A stretch of 64,000 nt of DNA from Ichthyophis bannanicus (GCA_033557465.1 CM066031.1:1072741640-1072805639); one strand, 5' to 3'. Shown: positions 38,578-50,134, numbered from the stretch's first letter. Notes: generated by a model not told the origin, from the letters alone. Made by a program: numbers and translations.

Positions 38578-39544
38578 TCAAGGACACAACCTCCACCGGT
38601 AGCCCAACAGAGGGCAGGAGGGCAGGAGTTGCCTAAACCTCAAAGAGATTACGGAGTACTGCTTGGCCAAAAGCACTGTCCCTATGGGACTCCCTCTCCA
38701 GACAGTAGTGGGCTGCAAAAGTCTGGTTGAAGACCAAGTTGCAGCCCTGCAGATGTCTACCAAGGGCACAGAGCGGAGATGAGCCACTGAGGCAGCCATT
38801 GCCCTGACCCTGCAAAGGAAGTTCAGCCGCCTTGTAAGCCCAGGTGATACAGTCAGCCACCCAGATGGACAAGGTACTCTTGGACACAGCCAACCCCAAC
38901 TTATTGGGGTCAAAGGAGATGAAGAGCTGAGTAGCCCTTCTATGCCCCTGCGTACGGTCAAGGTAGAAGGATAAGGCCTTACTACAGTCCAGGGTATACA
39001 GGACTGCTTCAGCCTGGCTATCATGAGGCCTAGGGAAGAATGTGGGAAGAACCACCTCCTGATTGAGGTGGAAAGAGGAGACAACCTTAGGAAGGAACTT
39101 GGGATGAGTCCTGAGGACTACCCTGTTCCTATAAATCCTGGTGTAAGGCCTATCACAGACCAGGGCCTGAAGCTCACTCACTCGCCTAGCCAAGGTGAGG
39201 GCTATCAGGAAGAGAGTCTTCCAGGAGAGGAAGCGTAGAGGGCAAGTAGCCATCGGCTCAAAGGGTGGGCGAGTCAGTTGCTGCAAGACCACATTCAGCT
39301 CCCACTCAGGAGCAGGAGGACGGATGGGGGGCTTGAGCAAAAGCAAGCCCCGGAGAAAGCGGGACACCAAAGGGTGACTGGACAGAGAATGTCCCTCCAC
39401 CAGTGAGTGGTGAGCTGCTAGAGCTGAGAGGTGGACCCGAACAGAATTGGACTTAAGTCCCTGATTGGACAAGTGCAGTAAGTACTGAAGCACTACTGGC
39501 ACAGTACAGGAGAAAGGATCCTCTGTACGTAGCTGACACCACAC
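38578..39544 (-). pseudogene. DIRS tyrosine recombinase, two compensating frameshifts
   Basis: The main frame from 39544 reads an N-terminal SAM-like region (VRVHLSALAAHHSLVEG) and the first catalytic block LARRVSELQAL (catalytic Arg). Near 38815 the frame shifts to one containing RSVPLVDICRAATWSS, the block preceding the catalytic Tyr. Near 38720 it shifts back to FNQTFAAHYCL, where Y is the expected nucleophile. The usual H-x-x-R block is not clearly visible and seems eroded. The enzyme integrates circular cDNA without a DDE integrase. This copy is inactive. Confidence 0.8.
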
Positions 39545-39568
39545 AGAAAACCTCTCCCATTTGAGAGC

Positions 39569-41560
39569 TTAGGTTTTCCTAGTGGACTGTTTCCTAGAGG
39601 CTAGGACAACCTCTTCAACTTCCTGAGGTAGGCCCCAGGGAGCCAAAACTACCCTTGCAGCCTCCAGGCCATCAAATTCAGAGCTTTGAGATTGGGGTGC
39701 AGAAGAGAACCCTGCTCCTGTGAGAGAAGGTCGGGTTGTAACCCCAGAGGTAGTGGGGAATCCACTGCCAGCTGCAGCAGAAGTGGAAACCAAGGCTGCC
39801 TCGGCCATCTGGGAGCTACCAGCAGGACCGAGGCCTTGTCCTGAAGAGTCTTGAAAAGAGTTCGGGCCACCAAGGGCGTGGGAGGAAACGCATACAGGAG
39901 GCCCTGAGACCAGGACATCAGAAAAGCATCTGGTGCTATCCTCAAAGGATGCGGCTGCCTGGAGCAGAACTTGGGCAGTTGCTTGTTCAGAGGACTGGCA
40001 AAGAGATCTATCCAAGGGAGACCCCACTTCAGGAAGATCTTCTGAACGACCAAGGGATGCAGCTGCCACTCGTGGGGCTGCAGAATTCTGCTCAACCGGT
40101 CGGCCAGGCAGTTCTCCTTGCCTGGAACGTACACCGCCATGAGAAGCATGTTGTGCTGCAGGGCAAAGGAACAAAGGTCCTGAGTCTCCCGACAAAGGAG
40201 CTGGGACCCAGTTCCATCCTGTTTGTTCACATAAAACATGGCTACCTGGTTGTCTGTTTGAATCAAGACTGAGCGGTGAGCCAGGGCCGGAGAAAAAGCT
40301 TTGAGAGCCAAGCGGATAGCTCGAAGTTCCAGGAGATTGATTTGTTGGGCTGCCTCCCAAGGAGACCAGAGGCCCTGAGTGCACTTGTCTAGACAATGAG
40401 CACCCCAGCCCTTCAGAGAGGCGTCGGTGGTGAGGACCACCGAGTATTCTGGCATTTGGAAGGGCATCCCCTGCAGCAGATTGGGTGGATGTAGCCACCA
40501 GCTGAGGGAGGTCAAAAGGGGTCTGGACACCTTTATCCTGTCTCTTAGGCGGCCTGTGGCTTGAGACCACTGAGTCCGAAGGCACCACTGTGCAGGCCTC
40601 ATATGGAGCCTTGCATTGGGAGTCACATGCACTGTCGAAGCCATGTGGCCCAGAAGTCTGAGGCAGAGTCTGGCGGAGACCAGGGATTTGTTGAGGAACT
40701 GTTTGGCCATGTCCAACAGTCGTTGAGCCCTGTCTTCTGGCAAGAATGCCTTTGCCAGTTGAGAATCCAATCTTGCCCTTATGAACTCCAAGTTCTGGGA
40801 GGGGAGCAAAGTGGACTTTGCGAAGTTTATGACAAAGCCCACGTTTTGAAGCAGAGCAATGATTCTGAGGGTGGCTTGTTGGGCCTCTTGGCACGTTTGA
40901 CCCCTGATGAGCTAGTCGTCCAGATAGGGGAAGACAAAGATTCCCTGATTTCTCAGGTAGGCCGTCACCACTGCCAGGCATTTGGTAAAGACCCTGGGAG
41001 CGGAGGTGAGGCCAAAAGGCAGGACTCTGTACTGATAATGGTTTCCTCCCACAATGAACCTGAGGTACTTTCTGTGGTCTGGATGAATGAGGATGTGAGT
41101 GTACGCATCCTTTAGATCTAAGGAGCACAGCCAATCTCCCTGCTGGAGGTAAGGCAGAAGTGTTCCAAGAGTAAGCATCTTGAACTTTTCTTTCTCTAGG
41201 AACTTGTTGAGGTTCCTGAGGTCCAGAATGGGTCGAAGGCCACCGGTCCTTTTGGGAACCAGGAAATACCTGGAGTAGAATCCGTGACCTTGCAAGTGGG
41301 GAGGCACAGGCTCCACCGCCCTGTCCACCAACAGACCTTGGAGCTCTCAAAGGAGAAGGTCTGTGTGCAGGGGAGGCCTCAAGGGCTCCCCTGGCTAGTA
41401 AGGAGGAGGCAGTTGATGAAAATGCAGGGCATAGCCCTTTTGGACTATGTCCAGCACCCAACTGTCAGTGGTAATGAGAGGCCACTCGTGGGCAAAGAGT
41501 ACAAGGCGACCGCCTGTGCAGGGCTGGGAAAGCAGGGACGGAGTGGCTACGCTCAAGGAG
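39569..41560 (-). pseudogene. DIRS reverse transcriptase / RNase H, with in-frame stops
   Basis: The frame (start near 41560, limits approximate) contains DSWVLDIVQKGYALHFH, YFLVPKRTGGLRPILDLRNL, WLCSLDLKDAYTHILIH, YRVLPFGLTSAPRVF and the catalytic YLDD, followed immediately by a TAG stop (40909-40911). Two earlier stops (TAG near 41400 and TGA near 41350) also interrupt it. After YLDD the same frame is open for 397 codons (40842-39649): the connection with LLGHMAS and the RNase H with LTTDASLKGWG (first Asp), NLLELRAIRL (Glu), VLIQTDNQVAMFYVNKQDG (Asp) and ENCLADRLSR, then PRWPRQPWFPLLL. It makes cDNA from the element RNA. Confidence 0.88.
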
Positions 41561-43474
41561 TCAAAAACCCCCACCCTGCGAAGTGGCAGCAGGGGCCTGA
41601 GGCTTGGGGGTTCTCTGCCTACGGGGCCCGGCTTGCTGACCCTGGGGGGCAGCTTGGGCAGCCTGATACTGAGAGTACTGTTTGTAGGCAGTGCCCTTCC
41701 TCGGGTAAAAGGACTTTTTACCTGAGCCCTTCTTCTTATGTGAAGGGGCAGAGGTCTTCCTCAACAGCCTTGTCCGGGTAAGGTGCTCGGTCTCGAGCTG
41801 AGCGTCCTTCTCGGTCACGGGTTTGCCAAAAAGGTTCTCACCTCGGCAGGGGACATCGACCAACTTGTCCTGAACCCATGGCTCGAAGTCCGATGACTGC
41901 AGCCATGCCTGGCGTCGAGCTGCGATGCCGGCAGCCGCAACTCGGGCCAAAGCCTCGAAGCCATTGTAGGCGGCATGGGAAATGAACTTGGAGCATTCCC
42001 GAATCCCCGAGGACAAGGTCTGAAATCTCTGCAAGGGTTCCCCGGAGAGACCAGCAGAGAATCCGGCCAACTCCTTGGCCAGGTCTCAAAAGTACATGCC
42101 CATGTACAGCTGGTAAGACTGGAGACGGCAAGCAAGCATAGACCCCTGGAAGCACTTCCTACCGACGCCATCGAGGTTGCGGGCCTCCCTGCCGGGGAGC
42201 ACCGCGGAGTGCATCTTCTGGCTCTTCAGACGATGCATGGCCGATTCCACATCCATGGAATGGTGTGGTAGCTGTGCTTTATGGAAACCAGGGCTTTTGC
42301 AGAGTCGATAAATGGAATTGACTCGCTTGCTGAGAACCGGCGCCAAGGCCGGGGCCTCCCACCTACGGAAGAGGAGCCACTCCAGCATCGGAGGAACCGG
42401 GACAGTAAAGGCCTCCTTCGGGGGAGAGTCGTACTGTAGAGCATCGAGCTCCTCGGCTCGAGGCTCTTCCTCAGGATCGGCAGGGATAGCCAAGGCAGCG
42501 GCCATATCCCGGATGAACTCCGAGAACCTAGTGTCCTCCGGAGGGGATCTACTCCGGGGATCAGACTGCGGTGAGTCCGACGGGATGCACCGAGTCTTAA
42601 AAGTATCGGGAGACTCCTCGTCCTCCGTCTCCCAGGCGGACTCGTCCGAGGAAGAGTCAGGGTCTGACCCCGCGAGGCCCCGAGGCACCCACCCTGACGC
42701 CGGGGGCACCGGCATCGACACCCTCGGTCCCAAACGGGAGGTCGAGGGAGACCTCGACCGAGGACGACTTCGAGCCGCGAGGGTCTCGAGTATCGGCTCG
42801 GTCTCCGGGGTTGACTTCGAAGTCGACGTCCCGGTGGTCGGGGCAGATGCACCAGACAGGCTGGCCATTAGTGCCCGCTGCTGCTCCATGAAGGCAGACA
42901 GTCTGCACTCCAAGGCTGTCATCCTGAGACTCAGCTCGGGAGATGCAGCAGCCACCGACTCGGGCCCCGGCGGTGCCAGGCCCGACGTCGGCTCTCTGGG
43001 AGGAGAGTCCACGAGGACAACGGGGCTTACGTGTCCAGCAGACTCCGGCTCCACGCAAGGAACTTTGGCAGGCTTCTCTTGGTCCACGGGCCCGGGGCGA
43101 CGGTCAGGGGTCTTAGACCTGGCCCTCGAGGGACCAGGGACCTCTTCCGCCGCCGCCCTCATGAGCCGCTTCTTCCTCTTTCGTTCCCGGTCGGAGGACC
43201 CCCTGTCCGAGGAGCTTCGACGGCACTCGGGATTGGAATCCCGAGATGCCGAGGCCTCAGACGAGGTCCGGGCCCGGCCGGAGGCAGAGTCCGAGAAAAA
43301 CCTTTCCTTTTGATGCTGTCGACTCTTTAGTGCCTTGGAAGACATCTTCCCAAATGGCCCACACGACTTTGGGTCGTGGTCAGGGCCAAGGCACCGAAGG
43401 CAGCAGTCGTGTGTGTCGGTGAGAGACATAATCGTCTTACACCGATCACACTTCTTGAAACCACTTGAAGCCAT
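41561..43474 (-). pseudogene. DIRS gag-like protein, one in-frame stop
   Basis: It starts MASSGFKKCDRCKTIMSL at 43474. The N-terminus has a zinc-finger-like arrangement (CDRCK ... DTHDCCLRCLGPDHDPKSC). A long Ser/Arg/Pro/Glu-rich linker follows (about residues 50-330), then a conserved helical region (PPMLEWLLFRRWEAPALAPV) and the segment before the stop at 42086-42088 (TGA, probably from CGA). The frame continues from 42070 with FSAGLSGEPLQRFQTL, then AGIAARRQAWLQSSDF and VDVPCRGENLFGKPV, and a basic C-terminus. It presumably builds the particle. Confidence 0.82.
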
Positions 43475-43725
43475 CGGGGAAAAAATAGCCCCAGCGAGGT
43501 CAAAAGACCGGCCTTCCAGTGAAAAAGAAAAAAAGGGCGCGAACGCCAGCCACGAAGGGCAAAAACCGAAAAATGAAGAAAACGGGCTCGATACCGGTGT
43601 ACCGAACCCGGCGGGAGGGGAACTGGCGTCGAACCGGAGAAAAAATAGCGAAAATCGCCGAAGAAAAAATCACTTTTATCTGGGAGAACAGGACACACGT
43701 CCGATGGGCTTCTCGGAAAAAAAGA

Positions 43726-43887
43726 GACTGAGGTAAGATGGCACCTTTAGGCGGGAAGGGAACCGCGCATGCGTGCCAGCATTCCCAAAGGCTTTCATGG
43801 AAAGCTGGGGAAATGCTCCGCTGGGGCTTCATCGGCGCCGATGACACCCATATGTGAGGACTGACTTCCTGCTTGGTCCTGGAGAAC
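43726..43887. repeat. Right inverted terminal repeat of the DIRS element
   Basis: This is the inverse of 38157-38316. Transcription runs leftward from it; an AAGATGGCACCTTTAGGCGG segment lies just inside. Confidence 0.9.
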
Positions 43888-44022
43888 TGCTGGGTCCATC
43901 CTAGTGGCTGAAAAATGAAAAAAAAAGAAAACAATAGCATAGGAAAAAAAATGGAGAATAAGATGCAAAAATGACCCAGTAGAACCACAGTTTCTATGCA
44001 TATTATCTTTTGCAACTGGAAC

Positions 44023-44198
44023 CAGGGCCGGCCCCAGGGTTGTTTCAAGATGTTGGTGACCTAGGCGAACCTTAAACTTTACACCCCTCCTGGCTGTCAT
44101 AATCTGTTGTTTAGTTTTGAATGCCTTGCTGGTTGCCATCCCCAGAATCTGCTGCCCTAAGTGATCGCCTAGTTTGCCCGGTGATTGGGCTGGTCTCG
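44023..44198. mobile_element. hAT-type MITE, 176 bp
   Basis: The left end is CAGGGCCGGCCCC and the reversed right end is CGAGACCAGCCC (imperfect). The 8-bp duplication ACTGGAAC lies at 44015-44022 and 44199-44206. Confidence 0.75.
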
Positions 44199-45818
44199 AC
44201 TGGAACAAGCAACCTCACAATGTCCACAAAATATATAAATAGAAATTTAAAAAATATATTTTAAGTATGTTGAAATTGAAATTGCTAATAAGTTAAATTA
44301 TTGCTATTATTTAGGAGTAAAATACCTGAGCTGGAGATGAAGTACTTTATGCCAGTGGTGCTCAAAAGAGCCATGTGATTCAGGAAAAGGCCTAAGGTTT
44401 GAGGACGTATCTTAAATTAACATTTTTTTTTTACACCACAAGAGGTTGAAAGGGAAGAATGTGTGACTCCTGTACCTCCAATCCCCTCTTCCCCCCCTCG
44501 AGTTGACCAAAGTGTGGTAAATGAAGCTGATCAGAGAACATTGCTTTGAAGCAGGATGAGTCCACAGATATCACAGAGACTAACTGACGACCCAGCATCG
44601 TGGCCTGAAAGCATAACAGATAGCCGAAGATGAAAACCTGTCTGATGAGGTCCTAAGAAAATACTGGATATCGAATTCCCAAAAGTAATGATGCTGTTCC
44701 CAGACACTTTACAAAGGAGAGCTATTACATTAAACTGAAAAGTAGTGACACAGGCTCTGATCATGGCTTTTGTATTCAGTATCGGCAGATAGAGTATTTT
44801 GCTTTTGTTGTACTGTTTGGAAAACGTGATCATGCTGTTTCAAAAGATGGCTTCAATGCATGGAAACTCATCCATTCTTCTCTCAAACAGCATGAACACA
44901 CATCCTCGGCACATATATGCAACATGGGTGAAGGGCAGATTCCGAAAGCAGAAATTGCTGTGAATAAAATCATTGATGGCCTCAAAGTGGAGTTAATTGC
45001 AATGGATAAAATTACTTGAAAGCTGTTCTCTTGAGAATATTTTCATCATTTGTCATTGGGTAGAACAGAATCTGGGTTTTCATGAAACTAAAGAAAGACT
45101 GCAAGATTCTAGCAATGGAAATTTCCTTGGTCAGGCTGAACTATTGGCAAAATTTAACCCTGCAATGAATGAACACCTGAGTCAAATTAAGAAGTCAGAA
45201 ATTGCTGATCATTACCTCGGCAAAGATACCCAAAATGAGCTGACTTCTAGAATGGGGAAGCACATCCTTCCAGCCATTGCTGGAAGAGTTAATCATGCAG
45301 AATATGTTGGTGTTTTTATGGACAGCACTCCCGAGAGCAGCCGCACTGAGCAACTGTCAGTTAGATGTCGCATTCTTTATTGTGAACTGTCGGTGTATTG
45401 ATTAGTGAACATTTTCCTGGATTCTTTGCTGAGGAAGACACTGCTAGTGAGAGGCTGTGCGATACTCTTTTGGCCCACCTCCAGAGCTTGACAATAGATG
45501 TTAATAACTGCAGAGGACAGAGCTATGACAGTGCAAGTAATATGAAGTGCAAAAGGACAAGGTGTACAAAAAACGTTCTGTCCATGCCCTGTAGCAGTCA
45601 CAGCTTGTATTTGGTCATCCTCATTGCTGCTAAATCATTTGTAGTATCTGTCTCTTTTTGGGGTGTTACAGTGTATTTTTGTTGTTTTTCTCTTAGTTCT
45701 TCCACTTATGCTGATTTGTACTGTACTTAAACAGCACGTTATCCAAACCACTATATTCAAACCACTGCCAGATACCTGCTGGGAGTCTTGCACTGACAGA
45801 GTTAAGGTGCTTTGATAT

Positions 45819-47372
45819 CTCTGGTCAACAAAGTTTTACAAAAGTCATGTTACTGAAATAAAAATAGTCATTTCTTATCAATTTTTATATGCTGAACACG
45901 AATATGACAGTGAAATTGCAAAGTTGGCTCTAGTTTTTTTGTAATCTACAAGAATTAATGTTTACATCACAAAATGCATGTCAATAGTAAATATAATAGG
46001 CCTTCGGTTAATACCTGTAAAAAAACAAGTCATAGACTACTTCTTAGATTTTTTCGCCTGTCTCTTGTACAGCTGTTCGGGAGCTTCTCTGGGGAGTGTC
46101 CAGTAGTAGTCAGCCAGCATTGTAGTGGACCATTTTCCCTGGTATCTTTGCTCCATCGTTGTGATATCCTGGTGAAAACGTTCGCCCTGTTCATCACTAA
46201 CCATACCACAGTTGTCAGGAAAGAAATCGAGATGGGAATCAAGGAAATGGATCTTTAGAGACATATTGCAGCCAAGTTTCTGATACTGCATCAGCATGAC
46301 TTCTACTAGTTCCTTGTAGTTTTCTTCCCTAACATTCCCGAGAAAGTTTGTTGACACTAGGCGAAAAGCATCCCATGCTTGTTTCACATCACCCTGCAGC
46401 AAGTTGTTGAACTGGTCATCTTTGAAGAGCTCTCGAATCTGAGGACCCACAAAAACTCCCTCTTTAATCTTTGCTTCGCTGAGTCGAGGGAATTTTTCAT
46501 GCAGGTATCGGAAAGCTGGCGAAGTGCAGTCCATGGCTTTCACAAAGCTTTTCATCAAACCTAGTCTGATGTGAAGGGGTGGTAGCAGGATTTTGTGAGC
46601 CTCAACCAGAGCTGGGTGCTGGATATTCTTCTCTCCAACTGTTACATTTTGTCTGCGATTCCATTCCTTCTGCAAGTAGTGCCAATCCCTTGCTCGGCTA
46701 TCCCACTCACATAAGAAACCCATGTATTTTATATATTCCTGCTGCAGTCCCATTAAAAGGGCAACTACCTTCAAGTCACCACAGAGGTGCCAGCTGTACT
46801 TGTTATAGTTAATGGAAGTCAGTAGATGCTTTAAGTTATCGTATGTCTCTTTCATGTGGGCGGCATGCACTACTGGAATAGATGGAAGTTGGTTTCCATT
46901 GTTCAAAAGTGCAGCCTTCAGACTCAGTTTCGAAGAGTCTATAAATAGTCTCCAGTCTTGTGGGTCATGAGTGATTTTTAAGGCATTCATGAGGCTTTCA
47001 ATATCGGAACAGAATACCAGATTACTTTTCTTTCCGACTGCGTATAGTACACTGCTGACGTCAGATGGCTTCAGCAGCCGTCTGGCAGAAGTATTGCATT
47101 GCATCAGAAAATGATGCAATCAACTCTGGATGATGTGTGCATGCTGGTATTATGCAATGTGATGCAATATTACATCATTCAAGGCTTATTTGGGATGTTG
47201 TTGATGTCCTACTGGATAAATTTACACGGTGAAACGTCAAAAATGAACTACTTGCAATATCTTCAAAACGAGAGCCAATATTTTTTTTTAATGTTATATT
47301 CGTGTTCAGCTCACCAATATACTAGAGATTAGGGCCTTTTAAAGTCAGTAACGATTTCAATGTTGACCAGTG
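45819..47372 (-). mobile_element. Second member of the CACTA-ended transposase-like family
   Basis: The left end is CTCTGGTCAAC and the reversed right end is CACTGGTCAAC. Inverted similarity continues inward, including GCTGAACACGAATAT on both sides and GGCTCTAG/GGCTCTCG. The 3-bp duplication TAT is at 45816-45818 and 47373-47375. Removing the element and one TAT joins hAT coding segments on both sides. The element is 1554 bp and encodes a 5'-shortened relative of the protein at 28461-30188. Confidence 0.7.
46037..47119 (-). pseudogene. Transposase-like protein, N-terminally shortened
   Basis: The 360-codon minus-strand frame is open from 47119. Without the first stretch it aligns to residues about 235-560 of the 28.5-kb protein: DWRLFIDSS (Asp), WHLCGDLKVV (Asp), MGFLCEWDSRARDW, LLPPLHIRLGLMK, KFPRLSEAKIKEGVFVGP, KIHFLDSHLDFFPD and SDEQGERFHQDI (Glu), then RYQGKW. 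The first Cys of the CFLC pair is lost (GFLC). The N-terminal zinc region is absent, and the element is too short to contain it, so this is an internally deleted copy. It is clearly diverged from the other copy, so it represents another subfamily. Confidence 0.75.
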
Positions 47373-47997
47373 TATCACTTAAAGGAAGTACAGCGTGCCC
47401 TTGAAGCACAGGCAGACTATGCAGTTCAGAAATGAGATGGTATGACAGCCTCAGAAGCACAGAGCCTTGTACGAGAGATTGTTTCAGGGCAATTCATAAT
47501 CTTTAGTACTGCATGGCATAATATTTTGTTTCTTGCCAATTGCACATGTACTGTAAACTCCTTTAGAGCCCCACTGTTGGAATGGATCTTCTTGAAAATG
47601 AAACAAAAGCAGTGCTAACATTTTTGAAAAGCTTCAGGTAAAATGAGCTTTCCTCAGCATATGCCTCTGCTTGGGAAATCTCAGAGCTGACTGGAACTGA
47701 ACTAACATTTCCTGAAAAGAGAAGCTGAAAGAAGAAATGTGAATGTGTGCATAAGGGTGGAGACATTACTGCAGAGGAAAGTTAAAGTAAGATTATTTTT
47801 TTCCACTGATTGATGCTGCGGCTACTAGCATGAATGAGAGATGTTCTCAGCTGGAGTTTTTCTATGGTTTGTTTGTTCTATATTTTTTTCACCAAAAAGA
47901 TGACAAGGGCTATAGCTGTAAAGACTTTAAGAGAAAGTTGCATACATTTGGCTCAAGAAATGGGTGACATTGGTGCAAAAGACTTGAATCTTGAGAT

Positions 47998-48305
47998 ATT
48001 TAAAACTAGAGGGCATAAAAGGAAGCTCCAAGGAGATAAACTTAAAAACAATATCAGGAAATACTTTTTCACTGAAAGAGTGGCGAATGCTTGGAATGCC
48101 CTCCCAATGGAGGTGGTGGGGGCAAATACAGTGATGGAATTCAAAACAGCATGGGACAGACAAAGTGGATCCTTTCATAGCAGGAGGTATAAGAAATAGT
48201 TAGGGGTGACCTGCATGGATCAGCGGGTACACCTACTCTAGCCACGTTACTGTGCAGACTAGATGAAGCATACCGGTCTTTATCTGCCGTCATATATTGT
48301 GTTAC
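47998..48305 (+). mobile_element. CR1-like 3' end inserted in the hAT relic
   Basis: Part of a frame reading KLKNNIRKYFFTERVANAWN then ALPMEVV matches the CR1 ORF2 C-terminus (compare MRKYFFMERVVDPWNSLPVE in copy 1). A short 3' UTR follows, with CTTTATCTGCCGTCATATATTG. The hAT frame resumes afterwards. Confidence 0.72.
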
Positions 48306-48650
48306 TATGCACAGCTGTAGATGTCATGCCAGCTGCGGTACTGTATGTAATTTGTCTGTGAAGATGTTAAACAACATCTATGCTGAAAAGTTATTGGATC
48401 TATGCCCAAATGTAAGCATTGCATTGCAGCTGCTTTTGACTGTACCTGTAACCATGACCTTGGGAAAAAGAAGCTTCTTATGTTTAAAGTTGGAACTACT
48501 TATGTTCTAAAATGTTGCAAAGATCATCTGAATGGTCTGGCTATGATCTCAAGCAAACAAGAAGTTTGTCACAAGTCAGACTTTTCTAAAATAATGGAAG
48601 ATTTTGTCTCTGCTAAAGATAGTGAAGCAGCGAAGTGCAAACAATGAATA

Positions 48651-49916
48651 AATCCAGGAGTCAATTGCAGGGTCCAAGCCAATTTATTGTGCACAAGGCT
48701 CAGAAGGTAAAGCATCAAAAAGGACTGAGCAAAGTTTTCACAGAAACATATTCATTTTATACATTTCTTTTCAGTTTGATAAATGCAGACTTTCTATTGG
48801 TCCCAACGCCTCCTGCACTTGTCCAATCGGAGACCCTTTCTGGGCCTAGCTCTCGGTTCCCTCCTCTAGGATTGTTCTAACAATGGCACAGTTTCTAGGT
48901 ATTGATACAGTTCTACTGCGAGGTCGTTTCTAGCTCTAGGAATGCAAGTATTGAAACATTTCTATCATCAGAACACAAGAGAATAATAAAGGATTTGTGA
49001 ATTCATGAAAAACCTATTGTTAAGCAGTTTAAAGCAGTTTTCTCAAACTTTTACAGATTTTGGTTTTTCTCAGATGGGGGTTGGGATCAAGGCCTAGCTT
49101 ACAGGCATTTCATATTTGCAGGCTATTATAGGCCACAGCCTACCACAATAGGAAGGCCAATTTTCTCCTAAGTGATTTTCTTCTCATTTTTGATGTTTTA
49201 TACTGTTGACAAAATACATTCTGATTTGCATTTTTCCTGAATAGAAGTTATTTTATGTAGTATTATGTCCTGTAGTAGTAGTACAAGGTGGGGAGATTGA
49301 GGTGTAGGAGATGGAGAGGACATTAGGATAGGGGGATCCCCTCCTTAATTTTTGCCCTAGGCCCCAGCACATCTAACCCTAGCCCTGATGGTAGGGGATA
49401 TCCCCATTGTTCACCACTAGCACCGGACTTGCTGGAAAAACTAGTGTTTATGAAAACAAACCTCCTCTTGCGTGGCTTCCCATTATTTTCATGCCACTGG
49501 GAGGAGGGACGTACTGCTATACTGAGGAGTAGATGTCCACACTTCTGCCTTCAGTGTGTCTACGAGTTGTTTTTGGACAGTGTGCACTGCATTCTCTTTG
49601 GGATGTGCCCATTTCCAGTGCGTGCTTTTCAGCCCCCCATGCCAAATGTTAAAAGAAAAAAGAAAGAAAGAAAAAAAAAAAAAATCTAAAGCAAAAGTCA
49701 AAACAAAATAGAAAGTAAAACAAAAAGAACTGAAAAAGGCCCTCTGCTGCTAGGAGTGCCAGTCTCCCTGTCCTGCCATTTCTGTCACGGTCTGTCTCTT
49801 TGAGCCGGTCAGTTCTGCTCTTGAGATCTGAACCACATCAGTATTGCAGCAGCTGCAAATCCTGCTCCTGCCTGCACAGCTGCTCTGTGGCCTTCTTTTA
49901 TATTCCTGGTGGGTCT
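48651..49916. other. No gene recognised
   Basis: The sequence is unassigned. A reversed hAT-MITE-like end (CCCTAGGCCCCAGCAC...CTAGCCCTG) lies near 49355-49388. An A-rich run lies at 49650-49730. Confidence 0.35.
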
Positions 49917-49924
49917 GTCTAGGC

Positions 49925-50126
49925 TAGGGTTGCCAACTGGCTCCAGATGCGCCCGACAGGCTTGATCCAGTCCTGGGTTTACCCCATTGCATGCAGGGAC
50001 ATGTAGTCTTGCTTTTATTATAGGGTGCAATGGAAAAATTAGAACTACATGACCCTGCATGCAGTGGAGTAAACCTAGGACTGGATCAAGCGTGTTGGGC
50101 GCATCTGGAGCCAGTTGGCAACCCTA
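49925..50126. mobile_element. Palindromic hAT-type MITE, 202 bp
   Basis: The ends TAGGGTTGCCAACTGG and CCAGTTGGCAACCCTA are perfect inverses, and the arms pair along almost the whole length (ATGCGCCCGACAGGCTTGAT with its inverse). The 8-bp duplication GTCTAGGC is at 49917-49924 and 50127-50134. Confidence 0.9.
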
Positions 50127-50134
50127 GTCTAGGC

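Larger units (their letters stand above)
38134..43887 (-). mobile_element. DIRS-like tyrosine-recombinase retrotransposon, nearly complete
   Basis: Inverted terminal repeats of about 160 bp (38157-38316 and 43726-43887), an internal complementary region (38399-38499), and the genes gag, RT/RNase H and tyrosine recombinase in order on the minus strand make a full DIRS plan. The left terminal repeat extends 23 bp further out (38134-38156) than the right, as in DIRS elements. No target duplication is seen, as expected for recombinase-mediated insertion. Each gene carries only a few stops or frameshifts, so the copy is fairly recent. Confidence 0.88.
44530..48650 (+). pseudogene. hAT transposase relic of DUF4371/ZMYM1-like type, twice interrupted
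   Basis: Segments on the plus strand follow the family order. About 44600-45000: the N-terminal part. 45080-45400: SSNGNFLGQAELLAKFNP, then HLSQIKKSEIADHYLGKDTQ, ILPAIAGRVNHAEYVGVFMD (Asp of the catalytic core) and EQLSVRCRILY. 45780-45812: TDRVKVL. The frame resumes after an inserted transposon at 47376 with SLKEVQRALEAQ. It continues through 47995, is interrupted by a CR1 tail (47998-48305), and ends at 48320-48646 with the C-terminal dimerisation block CPNVSIALQLLLTVPVTM, then HLNGLAMIS and IMEDFVSAKDS. Many stops and frameshifts show it is old. Cut-and-paste transposases of this type also gave rise to host ZMYM-like genes, but this copy is plainly dead. Confidence 0.75.

Noticed and set aside
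42312..43313. 333-codon plus-strand frame
   Set aside because: It is antisense to the DIRS gag, whose minus-strand frame has the family motifs. It is a composition effect of a Ser/Arg-rich gene.
44531..44833. 100-codon minus-strand frame
   Set aside because: It is antisense to the hAT relic and has no recognisable motif.
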